Positions 6,632 to 14,585 of a stretch of DNA of 46,625 nt are shown here, piece by piece. Both the position numbers and the translations under genes were made by a program. This DNA comes from a virus, in the IMG/VR virus record IMGVR_UViG_3300047462_000143, positions 1 to 46,625 of that record; one strand, given 5' to 3'. Below the pieces are notes generated by a model that did no database searches, was not told the DNA's origin, and saw only the letters and a program-made list of their open reading frames with translations. The stretch's first letter is position 1. Every line of letters begins with the position of its first letter.

Positions 6632-6856
6632 TTACTCTGGAGACGGGCGATGCTCGCAATGAACGGATGGCGCGTGGCGGCGTTTCGCGGAAAAGATTTT
6701 GCTCCGTTTTGCTTCACTTCCGGACCGCAGAAGCCGGACCTGGCAAAGCAGGATGAGGATGAGGAGACGCGCGAACGGGCAGGTAATCGAAGGGAGCTGG
6801 GCCTCGATCCACTTGAGATCGGCGTTGCTCACGCGGCCGGAAATCTTGGACTTCAT
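6632..6856 (-). CDS. Small protein with one membrane segment, 74 aa
   Basis: Starts MKSKISGRVSNADLKWIEAQ. The ATG overlaps the stop of the GH75-like gene (ATGA). A hydrophobic helix FARLLILILLCQVRLL lies near residues 28-43, followed by a basic tail rich in Arg, Lys and His. Ends just before the attP tRNA fragment. With the endolysin candidate directly upstream, a lysis-associated role (for example a small holin or pinholin) is possible, but the basic tail could equally be non-functional. Confidence 0.5.
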   Translation of the reverse strand: MKSKISGRVSNADLKWIEAQLPSITCPFARLLILILLCQVRLLRSGSEAKRSKIFSAKRRHAPSVHCEHRPSPE

Positions 6857-7449
6857 AGGCGAATGAGCGGGTAGGTGACGCCGTTCACGATCGCCGGTGT
6901 TCCTGGATGAAGGGTGTAGTAGAACTTGAGCCGCTGGTCGCCGCCGTTCCGCGGATCGGGATCGACGCCGAGGGCGATGTTGGCGGCGCTGGACAGTTCC
7001 CCGACTCGGGGCCCCACATCGCCAACGAGGGCGACCACCGAAAGGCCGTTGGAGAGGTTCTGGACCGTCGCCGCGGCTCCGAGGAGGATTCCCTTGCACC
7101 GGCGCCGTAGCGAGCGTGGTACGACGACGTAGGGCACCTTTTGCGCATCGAGGTAACGGCGTGGATCCCAGATCGGGAACTGCGGCCACTCGTACGACGT
7201 GGTCGAAACGTAGGCGCCCGGCTGAGGGTCGTCGGGTCCTTGGATGTAGGGCTTGCCGTTGGGATCGAGTGCGATCCCGCACCAGTTGCCCTGGCCGTCC
7301 TGGGCGTCGGCGAGAGTGTCGCGGCCGGTGTTGCCTGGCGTGTAGGCATCCGGGTCCCCGTCGTCGTCATCATTGGCCGCGGCCGTGAACGTGATCGAGA
7401 GGTCGGGCCACTGGTAAATGGCGACCCCTCCGCTTAAACCGAGGAGCAT
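6853..7449 (-). CDS. GH75 chitosanase-like protein, endolysin candidate
   Basis: 198 aa. The order of motifs fits glycoside hydrolase family 75: YTPGNTGRDTL near residue 36, a Trp loop GNWCGIALD, YLDAQKVPYVVVP (99-111), and the active-site block VALVGDVGPRVGELSSA with Asp144 and Glu151 in the places of the family acid residues. GH75 enzymes cleave chitosan; in a phage lysis region the target would be cell-wall glycan (inference). No signal peptide, so it would need a holin or other export. An ATG with GGGG close upstream is used as start. Alternative: a tail-associated hydrolase. Confidence 0.65.
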   Translation of the reverse strand: MLLGLSGGVAIYQWPDLSITFTAAANDDDDGDPDAYTPGNTGRDTLADAQDGQGNWCGIALDPNGKPYIQGPDDPQPGAYVSTTSYEWPQFPIWDPRRYLDAQKVPYVVVPRSLRRRCKGILLGAAATVQNLSNGLSVVALVGDVGPRVGELSSAANIALGVDPDPRNGGDQRLKFYYTLHPGTPAIVNGVTYPLIRL

Positions 7450-7471
7450 TCCCCGGAACGGGTGTCAACGG

Positions 7472-7702
7472 TTACGCAGCCTGCCGGAACTTGCGCCGAT
7501 ATCCAAGCTCCGGGTGCAGCTCCTCGCGACGCCGGCGATGCGCCCAGGTATGCCCGTTTCCGTAGGCGCGCTTGGCGTCCGGATGCTTCGGATCAAAACC
7601 CAGGCTTCGGCAGTACCAGGACCACGGCTTGCGGCTCGGGCTTTCGTCGATATGCCACACCCGCGAGATCGTAAGCAAAAGGTGGTAACTGTCTGCGATC
7701 AC
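7472..7702 (-). CDS. Hypothetical basic protein, 76 aa
   Basis: Starts at a GTG that overlaps the glycosyltransferase stop (GTGA). Sequence is rich in Trp, His and Arg (KPWSWYCRSLGFDPKHPDAK, then HRRRREELHPELGYRRK). No family recognised. Likely translated by coupling to the upstream gene, and could be an accessory to it. Confidence 0.5.
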   Translation of the reverse strand: MIADSYHLLLTISRVWHIDESPSRKPWSWYCRSLGFDPKHPDAKRAYGNGHTWAHRRRREELHPELGYRRKFRQAA

Positions 7703-8664
7703 TGGTCGATGGAGTCTTCGTTGCGGCTCCGGAAATATGCCTGAAGCTTGTCCCTCAGTTCAATGCTGCGGAGGTCGCCATGGTCCACGAGCTGATAAAG
7801 CCCCTGGCTATCGCGTTTGATATCGTTCAAGGGATCGTATTGCAGATCGCGAAGAATCTTCCAGCGGTCCAGGTACCCGCGCCGGCTTTTGCTTCCGTGC
7901 CAGGAATGGAACACGGCGGTCGGGACGAAGCCAATGTTCCGGCGAACGTGACGCTCGGCGCGCTGCTGCCAGCGGTCCACTTCCGCGAGGTAGTGAGGGT
8001 GCATAGCCGGATTGATGAAATCCCGGCCGCGTCCGATCAGCGCGCGTGCCATGAGCTGGTCGCCGCTCCCCAGGATGGCGATATCGAGCAGGCCGCCCAA
8101 GGCGTCGATGGCTTCGCGACGGGCAGCCCATGCGTAGCCGGGATGCCATTCCGCCGGCGAGCGATACCCGCCGTCATAGTCCCATTCGACAAGGCCATTA
8201 CGGTAGGAGAACGCGAAGCCGGCCTCGTCCGAAATGACGCTATGGTCCGGCCCGAGGTCGTGCGCGCGGGAGAACATCTGCACGATCGGGAAATGCTGCA
8301 ATTGCTGGATCGTCTCCTGGACCCAATCCTGGCGCGAGAACTTCACATCCGCGTCCACCCACGCAACCCACTTCCAATGGGGGTCGATCTTACAGAGATG
8401 CGCGAGGCCCGCGTTGATGAGGTTTTCCTTCAGCCAGATTTCATGCGATCCCCGGAGCTGAAGGTGATTCTCGTTCAGCCGGTCGGTAATCGCGTGGGGG
8501 CGATCCCCGAAAGCGGCTTCTACGACGATGAGCTGCGCGCCGGAGTCGCGCACGTACTTCTGAAACTCCTCGAAGAGTTCATACCGGGAATGATACCGGC
8601 AGGGATTTGAGATAACCGCAATGACGTACAGCGGATCGTTGATCGGAGTGACTGTCGGGCGCAT
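7699..8664 (-). CDS. GT-A type glycosyltransferase-like protein, 321 aa
   Basis: Begins with a Rossmann-like strand PLYVIAVISNPCRYHSRYEL, a nucleotide-sugar-binding start common in GT-A enzymes. WVDADVKF (residues 102-109) supplies the metal-binding DxD (Asp104, Asp106). Downstream segments PGYAWAARREAIDALGG and ILGSGDQLMARAL match acceptor-site patterns of this type. Acceptor unknown: host surface glycan (serotype conversion) or a virion protein are both possible. It lies among late genes, next to the lysis genes. Confidence 0.75.
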   Translation of the reverse strand: MRPTVTPINDPLYVIAVISNPCRYHSRYELFEEFQKYVRDSGAQLIVVEAAFGDRPHAITDRLNENHLQLRGSHEIWLKENLINAGLAHLCKIDPHWKWVAWVDADVKFSRQDWVQETIQQLQHFPIVQMFSRAHDLGPDHSVISDEAGFAFSYRNGLVEWDYDGGYRSPAEWHPGYAWAARREAIDALGGLLDIAILGSGDQLMARALIGRGRDFINPAMHPHYLAEVDRWQQRAERHVRRNIGFVPTAVFHSWHGSKSRRGYLDRWKILRDLQYDPLNDIKRDSQGLYQLVDHGDLRSIELRDKLQAYFRSRNEDSIDQ

Positions 8665-8691
8665 GGTCTGGCGAAAGTAAAAGTAAGTGGA

Positions 8692-9435
8692 TTAGTGGAG
8701 CTGAGAGAGATCGGACTGGAGTTGAGCGAGGCGGAATCCGGCGGGATCGAGGCCGTTTTGCTCGATGAAGTCCGTCGAAATGACGGCGTAGGCTTCATCG
8801 CAATACCGATAGAAGAATGACCAGGTCATCTTCTTCAGCGCGCCCCAGGTGACGCACGTCAGATATTCATCGTCGTAGTCCAGGACCGGCACGGCATGGC
8901 CTCCCCAGACGCCGCCGTCGTTGTTGCCGGCATTCCACCAGGTCTGTTGAGTCTGGGCGCTCACGGGCAGTGTTACGCCGATATACAGACCCCCGAACAG
9001 CGCGATAGCCTGCTCGACTTCCTTATGGCTCTTGGGATTCACCGCGACGAAGGCGAGAATCTTGCGGCCGGCGATTCCGGCATTCTTCCAGGCATTCAGG
9101 ACATCGAGTTCGACGCCGCCCTGGTCCGTGCTGGGATTGCCCGGAACATATCCGTCGATCGACTCGTAAGCATCGAGCGCGTCCGCATCGGTCGGGGTGA
9201 AGGAGCCGCCGGCGTTGGCGGTCCAGGCCATATCCAGGTGAAGGGCGGCGGCGATGGTGCAGTCCCCGAGCTGGTCATTGAGCAGCATCCCCCACGGCTG
9301 CTTTACCGCGGGCGACCAGGCTTTCGCGCGCGGCGCCGGCGGAAGCTCCGCGGCGAGATAGCGCGCGAGGCAAAGGGTGCGCGAGTCGCGCTTGATGGCT
9401 TTGCGGCCGAGCCGCATTTGCGAGTGATCGGTCAT
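8692..9435 (-). CDS. Papain-fold cysteine-peptidase-like protein, 247 aa
   Basis: LNDQLGDCTIAAALHLDMAW (about residues 51-70) looks like a catalytic Cys box (GDC), GGHAVPVLDYDDEYL has the His, and TWGALKKMTWSFF follows as the usual aromatic Trp-Gly segment. This architecture occurs in phage and bacterial proteins annotated as C1/C39-like. No signal peptide is visible. It could cut peptide cross-links at lysis or process virion proteins; the location between glycosyltransferase and lipoprotein favours lysis. Activity is untested. Confidence 0.6.
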   Translation of the reverse strand: MTDHSQMRLGRKAIKRDSRTLCLARYLAAELPPAPRAKAWSPAVKQPWGMLLNDQLGDCTIAAALHLDMAWTANAGGSFTPTDADALDAYESIDGYVPGNPSTDQGGVELDVLNAWKNAGIAGRKILAFVAVNPKSHKEVEQAIALFGGLYIGVTLPVSAQTQQTWWNAGNNDGGVWGGHAVPVLDYDDEYLTCVTWGALKKMTWSFFYRYCDEAYAVISTDFIEQNGLDPAGFRLAQLQSDLSQLH

Positions 9436-9448
9436 AGTAAGAATCCGG

Positions 9449-9778
9449 TTACGGAACTGTGCATTCGCCAGCGAGCCGGGCCTCGGCTTTGAGGACGACG
9501 TAGGTCGCTTGCGCCTGGCTCAGGTGAAATTTCTTTCGCACGGCCGCAATGGCCGACGGCTCAGCTTTCGAGAAATCGGGGCCTGTGATGGCGTTCCCCG
9601 CGGTATCGTGGCTCGTCAGGTAAGCCTCGAGGAAACTGACCGCGAAATTCTCGATATCCCCGATGACCGATTGCGTGCTCGGGCTGTTCAGCCAGGTATT
9701 GAAGTCGGCCTGTTCGACGGCTGTGCAGCCGGCGAAGCAGAGGAGAGCGGCGGCGAGGACGAGGCGAAAAGGCTTCAT
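9449..9778 (-). CDS. Lipoprotein, 109 aa (outer spanin candidate)
   Basis: Signal sequence MKPFRLVLAAALLCFAGC with a lipobox ending in Cys18 predicts lipidation and anchoring in the envelope. The mature part is short, helical and Ala-rich with a C-terminal Cys. The gene overlaps the membrane protein at 9775 by four bases. A lipoprotein next to a holin-like membrane protein and lysis hydrolases fits an outer-membrane spanin, but there is no overlapping inner-spanin gene, so that is only a suggestion. Confidence 0.6.
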   Translation of the reverse strand: MKPFRLVLAAALLCFAGCTAVEQADFNTWLNSPSTQSVIGDIENFAVSFLEAYLTSHDTAGNAITGPDFSKAEPSAIAAVRKKFHLSQAQATYVVLKAEARLAGECTVP

Positions 9779-10269
9779 GGCTTTGAAGAACTGTCAACCG
9801 GCGCATTGACTCCCGGAATCGGAATGCCGGAAGGCGAATCAACCGGAGCATTTTGCGGCCCCGGCATGAACTGCTTCACGAACGGGCTGCGCATGAAATA
9901 GAAGAAGCAGGCGACAAGGCCGGCCGTCCACGCGCTGTGCCAGAGCTTCGGGAGCCCGGTGCTCCAATTGTAAGTAGCCGGGTCGGATACGGCGTTATAG
10001 ATCGTGACGATCGCGCCGCCGATGAACGCGGCCGCCAGCCCCTTCAGCCAGGGAAGCGCGTTCTTCAGGAAGCCATCTACGGCCGCGCGAATTTGAGGCG
10101 GCGCGTGCGCATCGAGGAGATGGCTGTAGATGACCAGGACGCCGGCGGTGATGCCGACCAGGCCGGCGACGCGCGTGATGAGCGTGTCGATGTTCACGCC
10201 GGCTACGACGGCACCCCCTACGGCTACAATGGCGGCGCTCGCCGTCGGCTGACTCGATGATGTGGTCAC
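9775..10269 (-). CDS. Multi-span membrane protein, holin candidate, 164 aa
   Basis: Three or four hydrophobic segments: near residues 10-25 (weak), 35-50 (GLVGITAGVLVIYSHLL), 72-95 (LKGLAAAFIGGAIVTIYNAV) and 110-125 (AGLVACFFYFM), with a Pro/Ser-rich C-terminal tail. Size and position among lysis genes suit a holin. GTG start at 10269. Upstream gap carries TTGACA at 10283-10288 (minus strand). Confidence 0.55.
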   Translation of the reverse strand: MTTSSSQPTASAAIVAVGGAVVAGVNIDTLITRVAGLVGITAGVLVIYSHLLDAHAPPQIRAAVDGFLKNALPWLKGLAAAFIGGAIVTIYNAVSDPATYNWSTGLPKLWHSAWTAGLVACFFYFMRSPFVKQFMPGPQNAPVDSPSGIPIPGVNAPVDSSSKP

Positions 10270-10302
10270 GCCACGGTTAGGCTGTCAACGGAGCGGACGC
10301 CC

Positions 10303-10896
10303 CTATTGCGCGGACGCCTTTTGCATCAGCGAGATAGCTTCCGAGAGATGTTCCGGGGTGTAGCCGTCGCGGTCGATTTCCTTCTGAATTCTGGCGCGCC
10401 CGGCATCGAGCCAGTTGCCTCCGAACTTCTTGGGGGCCGCGGCGGGAGATGGATTCAGGAATGAGCCAACGCGCTGCCAGCCGTCCACGTCGGCGAGGAA
10501 CATCGCAATACTCACCTGGTTCAGCTTGGCGGGATCCAATTGGGCGACCAGGGCGGATATCGCGGCCGGGTTGCCCTGCAGCGCCGCGACCACCCGGGCG
10601 ATCTGGCCAGGATTGAGCTGCGCAACGAGCGCGGACAAGGATGCCGGCTTGTCGGCGACCGCGGCTATGACACTCGCGATCTGCCCGGGCGTGAGCTGCG
10701 CGACCGCAGCCTCGATCCGGGCCGGACTCGGCGCCGGAGCCGCAAGCGCGGCGACCAGACCTGCGGAGATCGGCGAGAGCGTCCAGGTCGTCTGCGCCGG
10801 CGTGATGACAGTAACCGGCGTCTGATCCACGTCGGCGTCATCCGCCATTGCGACGGATGACGCCACCAGGAGAGCCAAAATGACCGCCAGCTTCAT
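10303..10896 (-). CDS. Secreted protein with repeated LxPGQIA motif, 197 aa
   Basis: Signal peptide MKLAVILALLVASSVAMADD. The mature domain contains three near-identical Leu-rich repeats of about 24 residues around QLTPGQIASVI, QLNPGQIARVV and QLDPAKLNQVS. The C-terminal third is helical and charged. Start ATG at 10896 overlaps the stop of the preceding secreted-protein gene (TGATG). Second of three consecutive signal-peptide genes. Function unknown; an envelope or virion-surface role is possible. Confidence 0.6.
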   Translation of the reverse strand: MKLAVILALLVASSVAMADDADVDQTPVTVITPAQTTWTLSPISAGLVAALAAPAPSPARIEAAVAQLTPGQIASVIAAVADKPASLSALVAQLNPGQIARVVAALQGNPAAISALVAQLDPAKLNQVSIAMFLADVDGWQRVGSFLNPSPAAAPKKFGGNWLDAGRARIQKEIDRDGYTPEHLSEAISLMQKASAQ

Positions 10897-11957
10897 CAGT
10901 TGCCGGTCTGCAATTCCGCGATGGTGAAGGGCTTGCCCTGGCTCTGTGCGCTCACGAAGGCGTTCGCTCTCACCAGGTTCCCGTCCATGTTCCTGAGCCA
11001 CTGGGCAACAAAGGCAGTCGCGTTGTTGAGCCGCGGTCCGGACGGCGCTGTCGCAAAAAGCCGGACTGCGGTCTTCAGAGCGTCCAGGTTATTGCCCGCG
11101 ACGCCGTCATTGAGCGCAGTAACCCATGGCGAACCGCCAATAAAAGTAACCTGCGGAAGCGGCACGGCCGCCAGCGGATTCGTTCCCTGACCGTCCTTCT
11201 GAAACTGGATGAAGGCATTCGCGCGCACCAGGTTCATATCCAGAGATCGAAAGGCGGAACTCACCGCGTCGATGCCGGCCTGCGTGTGCTGAAAGCTGTG
11301 CATTTCGTAAACCAGTTTCGCCCACGACAGCACATCCGGAGAGCGAAGCGCCTCCTTCGACTCCAGCGTGATCGCCACCGCGCCGTCGCCCCACCTGCCG
11401 AGATGGTACCCGATTACCGGAGCCGCGGTCGAGATCGCGCCGGCAAAATCGCCCGCGGTAAACTGCGCTCGGGCTTGCTGCACGACCAGGTCCGAGTATT
11501 TGCTCTTCGCGGCGGCGACCTGCGTCCAGGTAAATAACGTCGAGCTGAGCAGCGGGGAAAGGTAACTGATCTTGTCCGCCGGTACCGGCGTTGCATCGAC
11601 CTTGAAATTGACCGCCGCCCAATAGAGTCCGCCGATTTCGTTGGCATCGATCACAAGCCCGGAGAGCGTTGGATCGGCGAGGACCTGGCTATCGAGATTC
11701 GGGAAGGCATTCAAAAGGTTGATGACCGGGCGCGCATTCAGCATGAAGAGCAGCGCGTACCTTTTCGACGGTTCATCGGTACCGCTCGTGAGAACGGCAT
11801 CCGCCAAATGGAGGCGCTGCGGGATCGAGAGCTTGGGATCGTTGTAAGTCCCCGTGCGCAGGTCCGGCGTCGGCGACGCAACCTTAGCCTGTGAATTACC
11901 CGCGAACGCGACCAGGCTGAGGATCGCGGCGGCCAATAGGTGTTTTGTTTTTTGCAT
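10896..11957 (-). CDS. Secreted protein, 353 aa
   Basis: Signal peptide MQKTKHLLAAAILSLVAFAGN followed by QA, a typical cleavage site. The mature region is helical with tetratricopeptide-like spacing and two similar segments, NLVRANAFIQFQK and NLVRANAFVSAQS, near the C-terminus, an internal duplication. An upstream in-frame ATG at about 11975 (MHRRHF) overlaps the 14-bp palindrome at 11966-11979. I therefore use 11957, preceded by the repeated 19-bp element. Function unknown. Confidence 0.6.
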   Translation of the reverse strand: MQKTKHLLAAAILSLVAFAGNSQAKVASPTPDLRTGTYNDPKLSIPQRLHLADAVLTSGTDEPSKRYALLFMLNARPVINLLNAFPNLDSQVLADPTLSGLVIDANEIGGLYWAAVNFKVDATPVPADKISYLSPLLSSTLFTWTQVAAAKSKYSDLVVQQARAQFTAGDFAGAISTAAPVIGYHLGRWGDGAVAITLESKEALRSPDVLSWAKLVYEMHSFQHTQAGIDAVSSAFRSLDMNLVRANAFIQFQKDGQGTNPLAAVPLPQVTFIGGSPWVTALNDGVAGNNLDALKTAVRLFATAPSGPRLNNATAFVAQWLRNMDGNLVRANAFVSAQSQGKPFTIAELQTGN

Positions 11958-11965
11958 AAAATGGC

Positions 11966-11979
11966 GTCGATGCATCGAC
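11966..11979. promoter_or_regulatory. Palindrome GTCGATGCATCGAC, copy 1
   Basis: Perfect 14-bp palindrome within a 19-bp sequence (GGCGTCGATGCATCGACTT) that recurs at 33911-33929. Here it lies about 8 bases before the ATG at 11957 of a secreted-protein gene. A likely protein-binding site (operator or recombination core). Confidence 0.6.
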
Positions 11980-12591
11980 TTAGTTATCGAGCTGCTTCCA
12001 GGCTGATCCGTTCCAGCCCATGAAGTGATGAGAGCCCGAGTCAAAATAGATTTGGCCGGCTGCCGGCGATCCGGGAGCGGTCCCAGGATTCAAAGTGATC
12101 GAGGAGAGCTGCACTGTTGATCCGGTCCAGGTAAGTACCGGCGTCACGCCGTCCTCGGCAACGAGCTGGCGATGGACTGGATCAACCGAGATATGACCAT
12201 GAACCTTCCCGGTATTATCCAGGAAGCCACCGGGAAGAGATAATGCGCCGTCGCCCCAGGTGATTAGCCAATTGTCTCCGGAGAGCGCCAGGCATCCTCC
12301 AACCTGCATCACCGGCGTCGTGGACGTTGTCTCCAGGGACGACTGCACAAGCACTGTCGGGGAGGTCGCGATCTCGCCGCCGGCCGTGCCGCTGCGCGCG
12401 ATCGTAACCGCGGGAGAATTGAAATGCGTGTCCTGGTCGAACATGCCGGCAGACGCGCCGGATTGGGAATACCCAACCAGCGGCGCGTCGCCGGTCCCGG
12501 TAGCGAAGAAGACTTGCTGCGTATACCATTCGCCGGCCAGTGCGGCCGAGACGGCGCAGACGCATATCAAAGCGAAGAGAGGTAGTTTCAT
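11980..12591 (-). CDS. Secreted protein with tail-fibre-like C-terminus, 203 aa
   Basis: Signal peptide MKLPLFALICVCAVSAALA then GEWYTQQ. The C-terminal segment PAAGQIYFDSGSHHFMGWNG resembles the end of many phage tail fibres (glycine/aspartate-rich, aromatic Gly-Trp). It lacks a clear coiled coil. Either an exported adhesin-like protein or a virion fibre with an odd N-terminus. Start ATG at 12591 lies two bases after the stop of the sigma-like gene. Confidence 0.5.
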   Translation of the reverse strand: MKLPLFALICVCAVSAALAGEWYTQQVFFATGTGDAPLVGYSQSGASAGMFDQDTHFNSPAVTIARSGTAGGEIATSPTVLVQSSLETTSTTPVMQVGGCLALSGDNWLITWGDGALSLPGGFLDNTGKVHGHISVDPVHRQLVAEDGVTPVLTWTGSTVQLSSITLNPGTAPGSPAAGQIYFDSGSHHFMGWNGSAWKQLDN

Positions 12592-12593
12592 AA

Positions 12594-13715
12594 TTAAGCC
12601 GCGAACTGTTCGTCGACCTCGGCTTCTTCCGCGCGGGGTTCCCAATTCGAATCCTCCATGAAGAGTTCCATCGAGACCGTCGGTTCAGACCTGCGGCGCC
12701 GCAGCTCGTGAAGCGCCTCGAATCTCGTAATCACCGCGAGCCAGGAAGTGAACTTGCCTTGATAGTGATACTTGCCTGCCGCGGCGAGGTTCCAGATTTT
12801 GACGAATACCTTCTGCGCCATGTCCTCGGCGTCCGCATGGCAATGAAGGATGCCGAGGGCGATGTGGATCGCGAGGCCCTGGTATTGCCGCAGAAGCGCC
12901 TGGAAGGCCTCAGCGTCGCCGCGACCCGTCCGCTGCATCAGCAAATGATCGGGGTCCGTGATCTCGCGCTCGATGGCGAAAGCATCCGTGGACGGCTGGC
13001 ACTTGGTAAGGACAGTCACTCTCTGCCCAAGGCGTTCCTCGTGCGCCATTACGGTCCCGTCGAGCGTGTAACTCGTGCCAGCGGCCGGACAAATTTTCCG
13101 GCAGCCGTTCCATTGAAAGAGGTTGCCGGCGTCGTCCACCAGGCGAGCGATGAATGATACAATGCCCGACGGGCGCCGCTTCGTTTCCACGAAATCAATT
13201 ACCTTCAGCTTCAGGTTGTAGAGCCGAAATCCCACGGCGCCGGCGTATTGCTTGCCAATGCCAGCGGCGATCTCTTTCGCGCGGATCATCCCCGCGGCGT
13301 GGCTATCCAGGACCGATTCGCAGTCGCGCCGGCTGAGGAATCCGATCTTGAGGAATCTCGCCAGGATCGCCCGCTGAGGCGAGTTTGCCGGATAGACATC
13401 CTGGATGTGATCGAGAGCTGCCTTCAATTCCGGGCGCTTCGCGAGAAACCGCCTGCATCGCGGAGTCGCCGAGGCAAGATCGACAGCCAGGTCCGCCGTG
13501 TCCCGGATACGGTTCTTGCTCGTCCGGAACGTACAGGTCCCGGGATGCGTCGCGCTTCTACCACACCCACAACGGATGTCGCCCAACGTCCGGCGAATCT
13601 TCGTCACCATTCCTGGGGAAGTTGCCGTGATGGTCCTGATCTCGCGAATGGTTCGCCCTTCGAGCAACATTGCGCGGACGCGGTCCAGGCGCTCCTCGAT
13701 GCCCGGCCGATTCAT
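12594..13715 (-). CDS. HTH protein fused to sigma-70 region 2, 373 aa
   Basis: Three parts. Residues about 1-50: HTH (RAMLLEGRTIREIRTITATS) followed by a cysteine cluster RCGCGRSATHPGTC. Residues about 120-250: unknown region, possibly beta-rich. Residues about 254-354: a sigma-70 (ECF-type) region 2: GDAEAFQALLRQYQGLAIHI, DAEDMAQKVFVKIWN, then TSWLAVITRFEALHELRRRR. No region 4 follows; the protein ends in an acidic tail. Such a protein might contact RNA polymerase through region 2 while the N-terminal HTH binds DNA (inference). Start uncertain: ATG at 13715 taken; an in-frame TTG at 13778 overlaps the fibre gene. Confidence 0.75.
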   Translation of the reverse strand: MNRPGIEERLDRVRAMLLEGRTIREIRTITATSPGMVTKIRRTLGDIRCGCGRSATHPGTCTFRTSKNRIRDTADLAVDLASATPRCRRFLAKRPELKAALDHIQDVYPANSPQRAILARFLKIGFLSRRDCESVLDSHAAGMIRAKEIAAGIGKQYAGAVGFRLYNLKLKVIDFVETKRRPSGIVSFIARLVDDAGNLFQWNGCRKICPAAGTSYTLDGTVMAHEERLGQRVTVLTKCQPSTDAFAIEREITDPDHLLMQRTGRGDAEAFQALLRQYQGLAIHIALGILHCHADAEDMAQKVFVKIWNLAAAGKYHYQGKFTSWLAVITRFEALHELRRRRSEPTVSMELFMEDSNWEPRAEEAEVDEQFAA

Positions 13716-13744
13716 GCGCCTACCCAGGGCGTCCACGCTTTTGA

Positions 13745-14560
13745 CTATTCCACCCAACTCGCTGTCTCCTTTTTCCAATGAGCGCCATCGAACCCGCCGA
13801 GAAAGATAAAGCTCCTGACGGTGGCATCAACGTTCGTGAGCGTCTGGATCAACGTTCCCTCGGTGCTGCCGTCATAGATATTAACGGTTCCGTTGACTGC
13901 GGCCGCGAGGTCGATAGGGATTCTCAGCAGCGCGCCGGCAAGGACATTCTCGGGGCTCAACGTTATATTCGCAACGAACGCCCCTGATCCCGCCTCGATG
14001 GTCAACGGGAAACGGCCGTTCAGCCACGGGCCTTCCGCCTCAACAATTGTTGTCCCGGCCGCGCTCAAGGCGAGGTAGGGCTCCGACCAGGCCAGCGCGT
14101 CGATTGCTGCGGCGATCGCGGCATTAAGCTGCGTGGTTGTCGGGTAGCTTGGGCCGCCCGACGTGGACGCCCCTGGGCCGATGATCGGCGGCTGGACGAA
14201 GAACGGGATATCGCTGGAAACGAATCGCTGGCCGTCCACCGTCCACGCGACCTCGGCCTTGATCGAGAGCTGGACGTTCCCGGCAATCGCGCCCATCAGC
14301 CGCGTATCGTTCAGATCGACGAAGCCGGCATAGGAGTTCCCGGCCGCTGCCGAGAATTCGTCCGTATAGGCGAGGATCCCGCTCGACGGCGCCGCTGCCA
14401 GCCGCATCCCATATTCGATCAGGAATCCTTCGGCGAGCGAGACGGGAGAGCCCGTGGCATCCTGGAAGTACAATTCCAGCGGACAAAGCCCTCCGGCCTT
14501 CGGGATCGGCGTCCCGGAAAGCGTCGCGGCGAGGGTGTCGGTATTGATGGTGATTTGCAT
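13745..14560 (-). CDS. Tail fibre or baseplate protein, 271 aa
   Basis: Beta-rich protein with Ala/Gly/Thr-rich strands; N-terminal MQITINTDTLAATLSGTPIP, a central linker with TQLNAAIAAAIDALAW, and a C-terminal domain with NIYDGSTEGTLIQTL. Low-complexity composition and the place between the Ig-like fibre genes and the lysis region fit a receptor-binding or baseplate component. Family not identified. Confidence 0.55.
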   Translation of the reverse strand: MQITINTDTLAATLSGTPIPKAGGLCPLELYFQDATGSPVSLAEGFLIEYGMRLAAAPSSGILAYTDEFSAAAGNSYAGFVDLNDTRLMGAIAGNVQLSIKAEVAWTVDGQRFVSSDIPFFVQPPIIGPGASTSGGPSYPTTTQLNAAIAAAIDALAWSEPYLALSAAGTTIVEAEGPWLNGRFPLTIEAGSGAFVANITLSPENVLAGALLRIPIDLAAAVNGTVNIYDGSTEGTLIQTLTNVDATVRSFIFLGGFDGAHWKKETASWVE

Positions 14561-14585
14561 CGGTCAGGACGACGGAAGACGAGTG

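Noticed and set aside
6561-6650. Complete tRNA gene
   Set aside because: No D-arm, no matching 5' acceptor strand and no clear anticodon loop.
9794-9799. TTGACA on the minus strand inside the holin candidate
   Set aside because: Coding (Val-Asp-Ser) and not in a gap; not counted in the motif set.
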